In this document: positions 35,129 to 41,955 of the stretch, piece by piece
Layout: every line of letters begins with the position of its first letter
How positions within the stretch are numbered: the first letter of the stretch is position 1
Assembly (NCBI RefSeq): GCF_000224515.1
Contig: NZ_AGAF01000187.1
Coordinates: 1-64,000, forward strand
Length of the DNA stretch: 64,000 nucleotides
Source: Desulfosporosinus sp. OT
Lineage (GTDB): Bacteria; Bacillota; Desulfitobacteriia; Desulfitobacteriales; Desulfitobacteriaceae
Direction of reading: 5' to 3'
Position numbers and translations under genes: made by a program
The notes under the pieces: generated by a model
Told to the model about the DNA's origin: nothing
The model's input: the letters and a program-made list of their open reading frames with translations, nothing else
The model's database searches: none

Positions 35129-35236
35129 TACTTTAAAAGATGTATATACAAATGTGCCTAAATAGCGAAATGGTTTATTAAGAAAAAATTAGTTTTACTT
35201 AGTAAAGCTAGTATAAAGAATATGGAGATGAATAGA

Positions 35237-36031
35237 ATGAGTTTTTTAGAAGAGATAATGTCGAGATGTAGAGATTTGGCTATGAAAGCCGGAGAAGAAA
35301 TCTTAAAAATTTACGATACAGATTTTACTTCTGAAATTAAAGAGGACAGATCACCGCTTACCTTAGCTGATAGTAAAGCTAATGAAATTATTGTCAATGG
35401 GCTTAAAGAAAGTTTCCCAGATTATGCAATACTATCAGAAGAATCAAGAGACGATAAATGTCGGTTAGGAAATGATTATTGTTTTATCGTTGACCCTCTG
35501 GATGGGACAAAGGAATTTATTAATAGAAATGGTCAGTTTACCGTCAATATTGCATTGACTTATAAGCATAAGGCTGTAATGGGAGTCATCTACGTACCAG
35601 TTACTGGCCAACTATACTATGCAAGTAAAGGTGATGGCTCATACGTTGAAAAAGTTACAAGCGGGTATGCATCTGAAAAACTTAGAATTAGAGTTACAGA
35701 TATGGTAGAAAATCTTATTATGGTAGGAAGTAAGTCTCATTCCTCCGAGAAGGAAGCGAGGTTAATTAAGGAGAATAAGAGTAAGATTAAAGACACATTA
35801 TTAGCTGGAAGCTCATTAAAGGGATGCCTAGTGGCATCAGGTAAAGCTGATGTTTATTATCGATTTGGTTTAACTTCTGAATGGGATACCGCTGCCATGC
35901 AGTGCATCGCTGAAGAAGCTGGGGGAATTTTCAGGCAAATGGATGGTTCGGAGATGCTTTATAATCGTGAAAACACTTTGAATGAAAAAGGGTTTTATGT
36001 AGTTAATAGGATAGAAAATATTTGGGTTTGA
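35237..36031 (+). CDS. cysQ: 3'(2'),5'-bisphosphate nucleotidase
   Basis: Hydrolyses PAP, the by-product of sulfotransferases, to AMP and phosphate, preventing product inhibition. The protein of about 264 aa belongs to the inositol-monophosphatase fold. Metal-binding motifs are AILSEES (Glu), VDPLDGTKEFINRNG (the DPLDGT signature, near residue 80) and SEWDTAAMQCIAEEAGG. ATG 35237 is preferred because GGAG lies 9 nt upstream; an in-frame ATG at 35222 is the alternative. It sits directly before the PAPS-synthesis fusion gene, forming a sulfation support pair. Confidence 0.92.
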   Translation: MSFLEEIMSRCRDLAMKAGEEILKIYDTDFTSEIKEDRSPLTLADSKANEIIVNGLKESFPDYAILSEESRDDKCRLGNDYCFIVDPLDGTKEFINRNGQFTVNIALTYKHKAVMGVIYVPVTGQLYYASKGDGSYVEKVTSGYASEKLRIRVTDMVENLIMVGSKSHSSEKEARLIKENKSKIKDTLLAGSSLKGCLVASGKADVYYRFGLTSEWDTAAMQCIAEEAGGIFRQMDGSEMLYNRENTLNEKGFYVVNRIENIWV

Positions 36032-36069
36032 GAAACTGTCAGAAGGTAAGAAAAAGAGGGTATTTCATA

Positions 36070-37950
36070 ATGACAACTATACTTAAATTATTTACCTGCG
36101 GATCGGTTGATGGCGGTAAATCGATACTGATCGAAAGTATGTTAGGTAAGGAAAAGTTAATAACTTCTAATGCTAAAGCCGGAGAACTAGATAGCAAAAC
36201 TGGCATTCATGGTGAAGAAATTAATGATTCTATTGCCTCTAACGATTTGCTAACTGAGCAAGAGATTGTTAAGAATGTAACTAGCCGTTATTATGCAACC
36301 GCTTCTAGGTCTTTTATTGTTGCCGATAAGCTCGGTCGTGAGCAATCCATGAGTGAGATAGCGTTGGGAGCTTTTTTTGCTGATTTGGCTGTTATTGTCG
36401 TGGATGGGGTCCAAGGCGTCTCTGAGCAAACTAAAAGGCATCTCAGAATTTGCACCTTGATGGGGATTCAACACGTTGTTCTCGTTGTGAACAAGATGGA
36501 TTTGATTTATTATGATTTTAAGAGATTTGGAGAAATCAAACAAGATTTCTTAAATTCTACAGCTAATTGTAATTTAAAAAGTATAGTGGTTATTCCAGTT
36601 TCGGCAACCCAGGGAGATAATATTATTAAGCCATCTAATCATATGCCCTGGTATGAGGGATTGCCCCTACTTCCTTATCTTGAAGAGATCGACGCTAATT
36701 CAAACCCTAACAGTGATAGTTTTATCATGTTAGTTCAAAAGGTGGCAAAACTGAAATTTAATGATTCCTTCAGAGAACTTCAGGGACAGATAGAATCTGG
36801 GACCATTTCTGTTGGTGATGAGGTTCTTACACTTCCGAGCAATCAAAAGACCAACATAAAAGGTATTTATACGGATAGTAAAAAAGATCAGGCAGTTATG
36901 GGGCAAGCAGTTACGATTTGTCTTGACAAAGATGTGGATGTAACAAGAGGATGTGTCTTAGTGAAAGATGCTAATCTTCAAATTGCCGATATGTTTACAG
37001 CTACAATCCTTTGGCTGGATGACACAGAGCTTGTCGCGGGAAAAAGCTACCACATTAGGGTAGGGGCCAAAGTTGTGACAGCAACGGTAATGGCACTTAA
37101 ACATAAAATTGACATAAATACTGGTAATAGGATTAGTGTCAACAGTCTGTTGAGTAATGAGTTGGGAGTCTGTGATATAGCTCTATCCGAAAATATTGTA
37201 TTTGATAAATTTGAGAATAACAAAGCGTTAGGGACTCTTAGTTTAATCGACAAGATTACTAATAAAACCTCGGCATTGGGGGTTATCGAACATTCGTTGA
37301 GAAGATCAACGAATGTTGTGTGGCAGAATACTGATATCACTCGAGAAATCCGTGCAGAACAAAAGGGCCAAAAACCGCTTACTCTTTGGTTCACTGGCCT
37401 TTCGGGTTCAGGCAAGTCTACCCTTGCTAATGAAGTTGAGAAGAGACTTGTTACGATGGGCAAGCATACTATGTTGCTTGATGGCGACAACATTAGGCAT
37501 GGATTAAATAAAAACTTAGGCTTTAAAGAGGCCGATAGAATTGAAAATATCAGAAGGATTGCAGAAGTCTCTAAACTAATGAATGATGCAGGAATTATTA
37601 CTATTACGTCATTTATCTCGCCTTATAAGGATGATAGAGAAAATGCAAAGAGGATAATTGGTGAATGTTTTGTTGAAATATATGTCAGTACACCTCTTGA
37701 AGAATGTGAAAAAAGAGATGTAAAAGGACTCTACAAAAAAGCGAGAGCAGGTGAGATACCTAATTTCACAGGGATTTCAAGTCCTTATGAAGTACCTGAA
37801 AATCCTGATATTGAGATTGACACGAGTAAGTTTTCTATCGAGATTGCAACAGATATTGTCATCAAACAAATTCTGAGATACTCCAGTGAAGGTCTCCAGT
37901 TCGAACATCCTTACCATGGGATTGTACCGTTCGCCAAGCAAAACGCATAG
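36070..37950 (+). CDS. cysNC: CysN-CysC fusion: divergent sulfate-adenylyltransferase GTPase domain plus APS kinase
   Basis: 626-aa two-domain protein. The N-terminal part is a CysN-type translation-factor GTPase with P-loop GSVDGGKS (about residues 11-18), NKMDL and SAT motifs. The switch regions are altered: DTPGH is replaced by DKLGR, and the switch I ITID stretch with its Thr is replaced by EIVKNV. The C-terminal APS kinase (about 440-610) looks intact, with GLSGSGKST, LDGDNIRHGLNKNLGF, RRIAEVSKLMNDAGI and GLYKKARAGEIPNFTGI. No cysD is seen beside it. PAPS synthesis from APS is therefore supported, while the GTPase may be inactive in hydrolysis. ATG 36070 is chosen because the N-terminus then aligns with CysN. 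Confidence 0.9.
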   Translation: MTTILKLFTCGSVDGGKSILIESMLGKEKLITSNAKAGELDSKTGIHGEEINDSIASNDLLTEQEIVKNVTSRYYATASRSFIVADKLGREQSMSEIALGAFFADLAVIVVDGVQGVSEQTKRHLRICTLMGIQHVVLVVNKMDLIYYDFKRFGEIKQDFLNSTANCNLKSIVVIPVSATQGDNIIKPSNHMPWYEGLPLLPYLEEIDANSNPNSDSFIMLVQKVAKLKFNDSFRELQGQIESGTISVGDEVLTLPSNQKTNIKGIYTDSKKDQAVMGQAVTICLDKDVDVTRGCVLVKDANLQIADMFTATILWLDDTELVAGKSYHIRVGAKVVTATVMALKHKIDINTGNRISVNSLLSNELGVCDIALSENIVFDKFENNKALGTLSLIDKITNKTSALGVIEHSLRRSTNVVWQNTDITREIRAEQKGQKPLTLWFTGLSGSGKSTLANEVEKRLVTMGKHTMLLDGDNIRHGLNKNLGFKEADRIENIRRIAEVSKLMNDAGIITITSFISPYKDDRENAKRIIGECFVEIYVSTPLEECEKRDVKGLYKKARAGEIPNFTGISSPYEVPENPDIEIDTSKFSIEIATDIVIKQILRYSSEGLQFEHPYHGIVPFAKQNA

Positions 37951-38494
37951 CGTGTGTGATCCTGCCAAGTAGGGTTTAACTAACCAACTGTCGTGATCAG
38001 GATAGGCATGAGGTGATCACAATATAAAGTGCAACTTAAGCGAATAAGCGCCCAAGAATATTTAGAATGAAACGGGGAGAGTGATCAACATTTTACAGCT
38101 AAAAATAGAGGTTGTTATAAAGCAGTCAATCCATTTACCAAAGAAAGAAATCAAGTTCTCTGAACCTAGTTGTTCGTAAGAGTTTGATAGTCAATTTAAA
38201 CGGGTAGTAGAGACTGTGGTCGTATATTATGTCGAATTTTCCAAGATAACTAAGGTTCCTGGCCCCTTCGCGGAACAGCGACCAGCGGGAGGCGTTCCTC
38301 CGAGTAAATATCATAACTACAGCTGCTGCGAATCCAGAATTACATCACGTATCTGGTCCGCGACCTCGTGCAAACACATGATGGACTTCGTCTGATGCAG
38401 CATACACGGTTGCCAAAATATGATAATACGGCTTTTGAACCAGTGGCATTAAACAGGAGTAAAGCCAATACGCTATATAGCGTCTCATGCGCAA
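37951..38494. other. Gene-free stretch after cysNC
   Basis: There are no intact genes. A small hairpin (GTGATCA with TGATCAC, 37993-38020) contains AGGATAGGCATG, also found in the repeat at 49917. A REP-like repeat lies at 38272-38298, and the segment around 38225-38265 resembles, in reverse, sequence next to other REP copies. The rest has no clear signal. Confidence 0.5.
38272..38298 (-). repeat. REP-like palindromic repeat, copy 2 (reverse orientation)
   Basis: GGAACAGCGACCAGCGGGAG followed by GCGTTCC is the reverse complement of the GGAAC...CTCCCGYTGGTC...GTTCC element seen at 28579, 43568 and 44661. Confidence 0.8.
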
Positions 38495-38653
38495 ATGTAT
38501 AGTATCTTATTTAACAAAATGACGGATATTATTGAAGAAATCCAGCAGATACAGCGTCAGACAGAAGAAATGTACATACAAGGCCAAGACAGTGAGCTTA
38601 TTCTGCTGAAGTCATGTGAAACTTTAGACCTGTCCGAGGAAAAGGATGAATAA
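38495..38653 (+). CDS. Spo0E-like aspartyl-phosphatase peptide
   Basis: A 52-codon frame encodes two amphipathic helices with the look of Spo0E-family regulators: a first helix IIEEIQQIQRQTEEMYIQG, a turn, then ELILLKSCETLDLSEE, matching the family's S-Q-x-L-D region. Spo0E-type proteins dephosphorylate Spo0A~P and so delay sporulation and biofilm entry. No good ribosome site is seen before ATG 38495 or ATG 38519, so it may be poorly expressed or a remnant. Its position beside sinR/sinI, which act downstream of Spo0A in Bacillus, supports the call. Confidence 0.55.
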   Translation: MYSILFNKMTDIIEEIQQIQRQTEEMYIQGQDSELILLKSCETLDLSEEKDE

Positions 38654-38675
38654 ATGTTGATGGATAAACCTCATC

Positions 38676-38726
38676 TAAAAATGCCTATTCCAAATTGAAC
38701 TGCGCAGTCCAATTTGGAATAGGCAT
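38676..38726 (-). terminator. Terminator downstream of sinR (minus strand)
   Basis: A perfect 17-bp stem (38681-38697 with 38710-38726, ATGCCTATTCCAAATTG) is followed on the minus strand by TTTTT. It lies about 55 nt past the sinR stop codon. Part of it is shared with the repeat copy at 49917. Confidence 0.75.
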
Positions 38727-38759
38727 GGAGCTTCTCATGGAACCGGGCGTGAGAAGCAA
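38706..38759. repeat. Dispersed repeat family 2, copy 1
   Basis: About 54 bp, with core ATAGGCATGGAGCTTCTCAT and the hairpin GCTTCTCA/TGAGAAGC, recur at 49917-49972 with a few changes. A shorter trace (AGGATAGGCATG) is at 37999-38010. Function unknown. Confidence 0.75.
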
Positions 38760-38781
38760 AGAGTTTGAATAACTTTAAGTC

Positions 38782-39108
38782 TCAGATTTGCTTAGTATTT
38801 CGCCATTTATTAAACTCAAGGAACTCTCTAAACTGCTCTTTACTTACACCCGAATTCATCGCTTCTTCGACCAGCTTTAACCAATCTGAGTCAAGTGATG
38901 GAGGGGGGGGGGCTTGAGTTTCAAGTAATTCATTAATTGATACTTCTAGAACATAAGATAATTTTTCTAAAACATTAACTGAAGGATTCGACTGAATATC
39001 CCTCTCTATAGTACTAAGATAAGACTTGGCGATACGTGCGCGAACGGCAAGTTCGGAAATAGACCAACCCTTTTGTATTCGTAGTTCCTGGATTCGTTTA
39101 CCTATCAT
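38782..39108 (-). CDS. sinR: SinR-type transcriptional repressor (biofilm regulator)
   Basis: 108-aa protein closely matching Bacillus SinR in both domains. The N-terminal XRE helix-turn-helix reads MIGKRIQELRIQKGWSISEL followed by AKSYLSTIERDIQSNPSV (residues 1-63). The C-terminal SinI-like dimerisation hook reads DSDWLKLVEEAMNSGVSKEQ, then FREFLEFNKWR (about 73-104). SinR represses matrix genes by binding GTTCTYT sites; such a site lies 700 bp away at 39822. The linker between domains is Ala-Pro-Pro-Pro-Pro, encoded by a C10 tract. The gene has ATG 39108, or GTG 39117 as an alternative start. sinI lies upstream on the same strand. Confidence 0.93.
   Translation of the reverse strand: MIGKRIQELRIQKGWSISELAVRARIAKSYLSTIERDIQSNPSVNVLEKLSYVLEVSINELLETQAPPPPSLDSDWLKLVEEAMNSGVSKEQFREFLEFNKWRNTKQI
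38903..38912 (-). repeat. C10 (G10) homopolymer tract in sinR
   Basis: Ten consecutive C on the coding strand encode the inter-domain prolines. The tract is in frame as given. Reading it with nine C gives a stop eight codons further on, and with eleven C a stop after SIT, so either slip removes the SinI-binding domain. Confidence 0.85.
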
Positions 39109-39185
39109 TTCAATCACGCCACCAATCTAATGAGACATTTATACAAACTATATCATTATTTTGATTTATGTGCAAAAGATTATAA

Positions 39186-39222
39186 CTAAGAAAGAACGAC
39201 CTAAATTGTCGTTCTTTCTTAG
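39186..39222 (-). terminator. Hairpin between sinI and sinR
   Basis: A perfect 15-bp stem (CTAAGAAAGAACGAC with its complement) with a 7-nt loop overlaps the sinI stop codon. Its U-rich 3' arm (GTTCTTTCTTAG) could act as an attenuator. The arms also contain AAAGAAC and GTTCTTT, half-sites of the SinR consensus, so SinR could bind here too. Confidence 0.7.
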
Positions 39223-39356
39223 TTATTCTGCAAGTTTTTACTTGTTATAAATATACGGAGTTCCTCAATTGTAAAACCCATCATTTTAGCGAGAGAAATC
39301 AACTCAATCCATTCTGGATCTAGGGCCTGCTCTTGTTTGGGGTCACTTGAATCCAT
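39219..39356 (-). CDS. sinI: SinI-type anti-repressor
   Basis: 45-aa protein with the SinI domain: ALDPEWIELISLAKMMGFTI followed by EELRIFITSK (residues 11-40), matching the LDQEWVELMVEAKEA...EEIRKYL pattern of Bacillus SinI. SinI binds SinR through its equivalent C-terminal hook and relieves repression. GGAGGGATTTGAA precedes the ATG at 39356. Order sinI-sinR is as in Bacillus, with a hairpin between them that could set the ratio of the two proteins. Confidence 0.88.
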   Translation of the reverse strand: MDSSDPKQEQALDPEWIELISLAKMMGFTIEELRIFITSKNLQNN

Positions 39357-39821
39357 TTCAAATCCCTCCAAAAGGTCAGCCTTTGTTCAATCCAGCCGTC
39401 ATAGTTCTGAAGGAACCTTAGACCTGTGATTTTGCGTCCTCACCTTTAAGTAAGTTTGCCCTTAAAAGAACTGAAATAATAGACATAATTAATTATAGCT
39501 ATACCTACGGTTAATGACAAGAATCTGGAGCACCCAACACGACGCAAATACCGACACAATGATAAATAAACCCAGAAATAGACCTGTGTTGTGATTAATT
39601 CCACAAATATAATTCATTATTAAGAACAGAAAAAAATTCGGAGGGTAAAAATTCGTTCGTTATATAAAATTCAGAGGAATTAAATATCTGAATAATAATT
39701 ATAAAACTGCGTAATAAAAAGGATGGCCAAGATATATGGTCATTATAGCGAATATGAACAATATTACGTCTAAAATAAATATTTCTATTTAATGAACGGT
39801 GTAATATATTATGAACACATA
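39357..39821. other. Divergent regulatory region between sinI and the second Wzz/kinase operon
   Basis: About 460 bp, very AT-rich, no gene. It contains AATTCGTTCGTTATA (about 39650-39664), which also occurs upstream of the manC operon near 11384, and a TTAAGAAC near-match to a SinR half-site around 39620. Promoters could not be placed with confidence. Confidence 0.45.
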
Positions 39822-39837
39822 GTTCTTTATAAAGAAC
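39822..39837. promoter_or_regulatory. Predicted SinR operator (perfect palindrome)
   Basis: GTTCTTTATAAAGAAC is a perfect 16-bp inverted repeat of GTTCTTT separated by 2 bp. It fits the published SinR consensus GTTCTYT in its inverted-repeat form. It lies 59 bp upstream of the zinc-ribbon gene that opens the second Wzz/kinase operon, next to a possible -10 (TAAAAT, 39839-39844), so bound SinR could block transcription. Confidence 0.75.
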
Positions 39838-39895
39838 ATAAAATGAGGGGATTGTATTCAATTTAGGGCGTACTTTTGAGAAAGGAGATAACAAT

Positions 39896-40078
39896 GTGAA
39901 TAGAAGAACTTGCCTCAGCTGTGGTGGACGCTCATATTCCAGCTACAGTGGAACAAACTGGGATTGCCCTTACTGTGGGGAAGATCTGGGCGATGTTCAG
40001 AACGAGTTAAGTGATATGCTGAGAGATCCTCTAGAGGAATATGAACAAGCCATAGAGGGATTTGACGAAAAGCACTGA
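39896..40078 (+). CDS. Small zinc-ribbon protein leading the second Wzz/kinase operon
   Basis: 60-aa protein with two CxxC knuckles: CLSCGG at residues 6-11 and CPYCGE at 24-29, with a tyrosine/serine-rich spacer between. An acidic helical tail follows. It starts at GTG 39896 with AAAGGAG 9 nt upstream. The Wzz-like gene begins 17 nt after its stop codon, so the two are co-transcribed. The family is not recognised. A zinc-ribbon protein of this kind could be a regulatory or scaffold partner of the kinase system, but nothing in the sequence fixes its role. Confidence 0.75.
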   Translation: MNRRTCLSCGGRSYSSYSGTNWDCPYCGEDLGDVQNELSDMLRDPLEEYEQAIEGFDEKH

Positions 40079-40095
40079 GAGAGGAGGCGGACGAC

Positions 40096-40800
40096 ATGGA
40101 AGAAGAAATTGACTTAAGGCAATATTGGGAAGTGCTTAAAAAGCGCTGGAAGATTATCGCTATGTTACCGCTTATTGCAGCCTTAGTGAGTGGAATAGTT
40201 AGTTTCTATTGTATTCAACCAGTTTTCCAAACTTCGACTACCTTGATCGTCGGGAAAAAGAGCTTGGATATTGGTCAACCGTTAGAGCACATGTTGGACT
40301 ATAATGTGCTTTTGGCGAACCAGCAACTCACCAAAACCTATGCTGCAATTGCCAAGAGTCGTACGGTTGAACAGAATGTGATCAATGGCTTAGAGTTGCC
40401 ACTGACTGTCGAAGGGCTGGACAAACTAATCTCTGTGAACCCTGTGAAGGATACTGAGATCTTGGAAATTACGGTGAGCAATACAACCCCAGAACTGGCG
40501 GCCTCAATTGCTAATGAGGTTGCGCAAGAATTTTCTAAAGCAGTTATCGAAATTAAGAAAGTTGACAGTGTCAGTATCGTAGATAAAGCGATGACTCCGA
40601 TTAATCCCGTGAAGCCGAATAAAAAGCTGAATGTCTTGATTGCCTTTGTTGTGGGACTAATGGCCGCGGTTGGTCTGGTATTTGTCCTGGAATATTTGAA
40701 AAACACCGTAAAGACCTCAAGTGAGAAATCAGTTGATGTGGAGCAGCTTTTAGGGATACCGGTACTTGGTATCATTCCGAACTATCAAATCGGCAAATAA
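40096..40800 (+). CDS. Wzz/YveK-type chain-length determinant and kinase modulator (copy 2)
   Basis: 234-aa paralogue of the protein at 8033-8731, nearly collinear. It begins MEEEIDLRQYWEVLKKRWKI and has transmembrane segments at about 18-38 (IAMLPLIAALVSGIVSFYCI) and 176-198. The proline motif is NPVKPNKK, and the kinase-activating tail ends VEQLLGIPVLGIIPNYQIGK. A small insertion (SSEKS) in the tail distinguishes it from copy 1. GAGAGGAGG lies 10 nt before the ATG. It is likely controlled by SinR through the operator at 39822, unlike copy 1. Confidence 0.93.
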   Translation: MEEEIDLRQYWEVLKKRWKIIAMLPLIAALVSGIVSFYCIQPVFQTSTTLIVGKKSLDIGQPLEHMLDYNVLLANQQLTKTYAAIAKSRTVEQNVINGLELPLTVEGLDKLISVNPVKDTEILEITVSNTTPELAASIANEVAQEFSKAVIEIKKVDSVSIVDKAMTPINPVKPNKKLNVLIAFVVGLMAAVGLVFVLEYLKNTVKTSSEKSVDVEQLLGIPVLGIIPNYQIGK

Positions 40801-40822
40801 GGGTGAGAGGAGAAGATTTCAA

Positions 40823-41530
40823 GTGGCATATTCATTAATTACCTTAGAAGAAAGCAAATCTCCAATCTCAGAGGCCTATCGGACGTTGCGGACGAATATC
40901 CAGTTTAGAAGTGTGAATTCAGAGAACAACAAAATAATGATCACCAGCGCGGGACGTCGGGAAGGGAAATCATTCACAGTTGCTAACCTCGCGGTGAGTA
41001 TGGCTCAAGATGGAAAATCAGTGCTTGTGGTCGATGCCGATCTGCGGAATCCTACTCAGGACAAACTATTTGGGTTGGATAATGGGAAGGGGTTGTCGGT
41101 TGCTCTGACTCAGGATCAAGACATCAGCCAATATATCCAGGAGACATCAGTGCCCGGTGTGATGGTTCTTACGGCAGGTCCGGTGCCCTTGAATCCGGCT
41201 GAACTCATTGGTACTGTACGAATGAAGCAGTTGGTCAAAGAAGTGAGCGAACTATATGACATGGTCCTCTTCGATACCCCTCCGATTATTGCGGTTACGG
41301 ATGGTAGTATTCTTGCTCAAGAAGTTGACTGGGTCGTCTTGGTCATGGATTTAGGTGAAGAGAACAAAAATTATGTCCAACACGCCAAAGAACTGCTGGA
41401 TAAAGTAGACGCCAAGTTTCTGGGGGCTGTTCTCAATAAAGTGGACATGAAACCCAGCGAATATTATTACTATGAATACAACGAATCGAAACACCCGAAG
41501 AAGAGACATCGTCGTCATAAAGCGGGCTAA
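40823..41530 (+). CDS. CpsD/CapB-family bacterial tyrosine kinase (copy 2)
   Basis: 235-aa BY-kinase, paralogue of 8746-9456. Walker A reads SAGRREGKSF, so the residue after the P-loop Lys-Ser is Phe instead of Ser. Walker A' is VLVVDADLRNP and Walker B is MVLFDTPP. The C-terminal cluster is SEYYYYEYNE with a basic tail, so it has five tyrosines against seven in copy 1. The start is GTG 40823 after GAGAGGAGAAG, aligned with TTG of copy 1. It forms an operon with the modulator 22 nt upstream. The two kinases may act on different exporters or at different growth stages. Confidence 0.92.
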   Translation: MAYSLITLEESKSPISEAYRTLRTNIQFRSVNSENNKIMITSAGRREGKSFTVANLAVSMAQDGKSVLVVDADLRNPTQDKLFGLDNGKGLSVALTQDQDISQYIQETSVPGVMVLTAGPVPLNPAELIGTVRMKQLVKEVSELYDMVLFDTPPIIAVTDGSILAQEVDWVVLVMDLGEENKNYVQHAKELLDKVDAKFLGAVLNKVDMKPSEYYYYEYNESKHPKKRHRRHKAG

Positions 41531-41556
41531 AGGTCGCGACCATAGAGTGCAATGCA

Positions 41557-41625
41557 CCGAGGACAGGACCCTTTCTTTTCTTTGATAATTCGATATTTTA
41601 CTCAATGCAGTACATACTATTATAA
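41557..41625 (+). repeat. Tail part of the dispersed REP-associated repeat
   Basis: GGACCCTTTCTTTTCTTTGA followed by TAATTCGATATTTTACTCAA is related to sequence next to the REP copy at 44661 (GGAACCTTTCTTTTCTTCAA, then TTCGACATTTTACTTGATG) and to 53848-53880. This suggests that the mobile unit is longer than the palindrome alone. Confidence 0.6.
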
Positions 41626-41632
41626 AAATTGC

Positions 41633-41679
41633 AAAGAATCCCTGGAGGCCAAAACATTAGGCGTTCAGGGATTCTTTAA
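41633..41679 (+). terminator. Terminator of the second Wzz/kinase operon
   Basis: A perfect 12-bp stem, AAAGAATCCCTG with CAGGGATTCTTT (41633-41644 and 41666-41677), is followed by AATGTT, about 100 nt after the kinase stop codon. Confidence 0.8.
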
Positions 41680-41728
41680 TGTTACGCGATGGGATCGTGT
41701 TACCAAATTCTTCCTCATTATTTGTTTG

Positions 41729-41955
41729 CTAAGATAATTGAGCAAACTTTCCAATGAAAATTGTTCTGCCTTCCAGTTCTCTGATAACTTCAAGATTTCT
41801 TGAGTTAATGATGCATAATTCTATTAATTCTGTAATTGTAGCTTTTTTAGGTTCAGGTGCTTGTGTTTTAGATACCTCAACCAGCCTATTGACAAATTTT
41901 CCAATAAACTTAATTGGTTGTTTCTTTGCAGAGTCTTTAGTTAAATTGATAAAGG
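41729..41955 (-). pseudogene. C-terminal fragment of an unknown gene
   Basis: One minus-strand frame is open for about 75 codons and looks protein-like: FINLTKDSAKKQPIKFIGKF, then KATITELIELCIINSRNLE and FIGKFAQLS before a stop. No start codon is present and the frame is cut at about 41955, where a ugd fragment begins. It is read as a truncated gene end of unrecognised family. Confidence 0.45.

Noticed and set aside
41552..41737. 61-codon plus-strand frame after the second kinase
   Set aside because: It runs through a REP-associated repeat tail and a terminator hairpin; not a gene.
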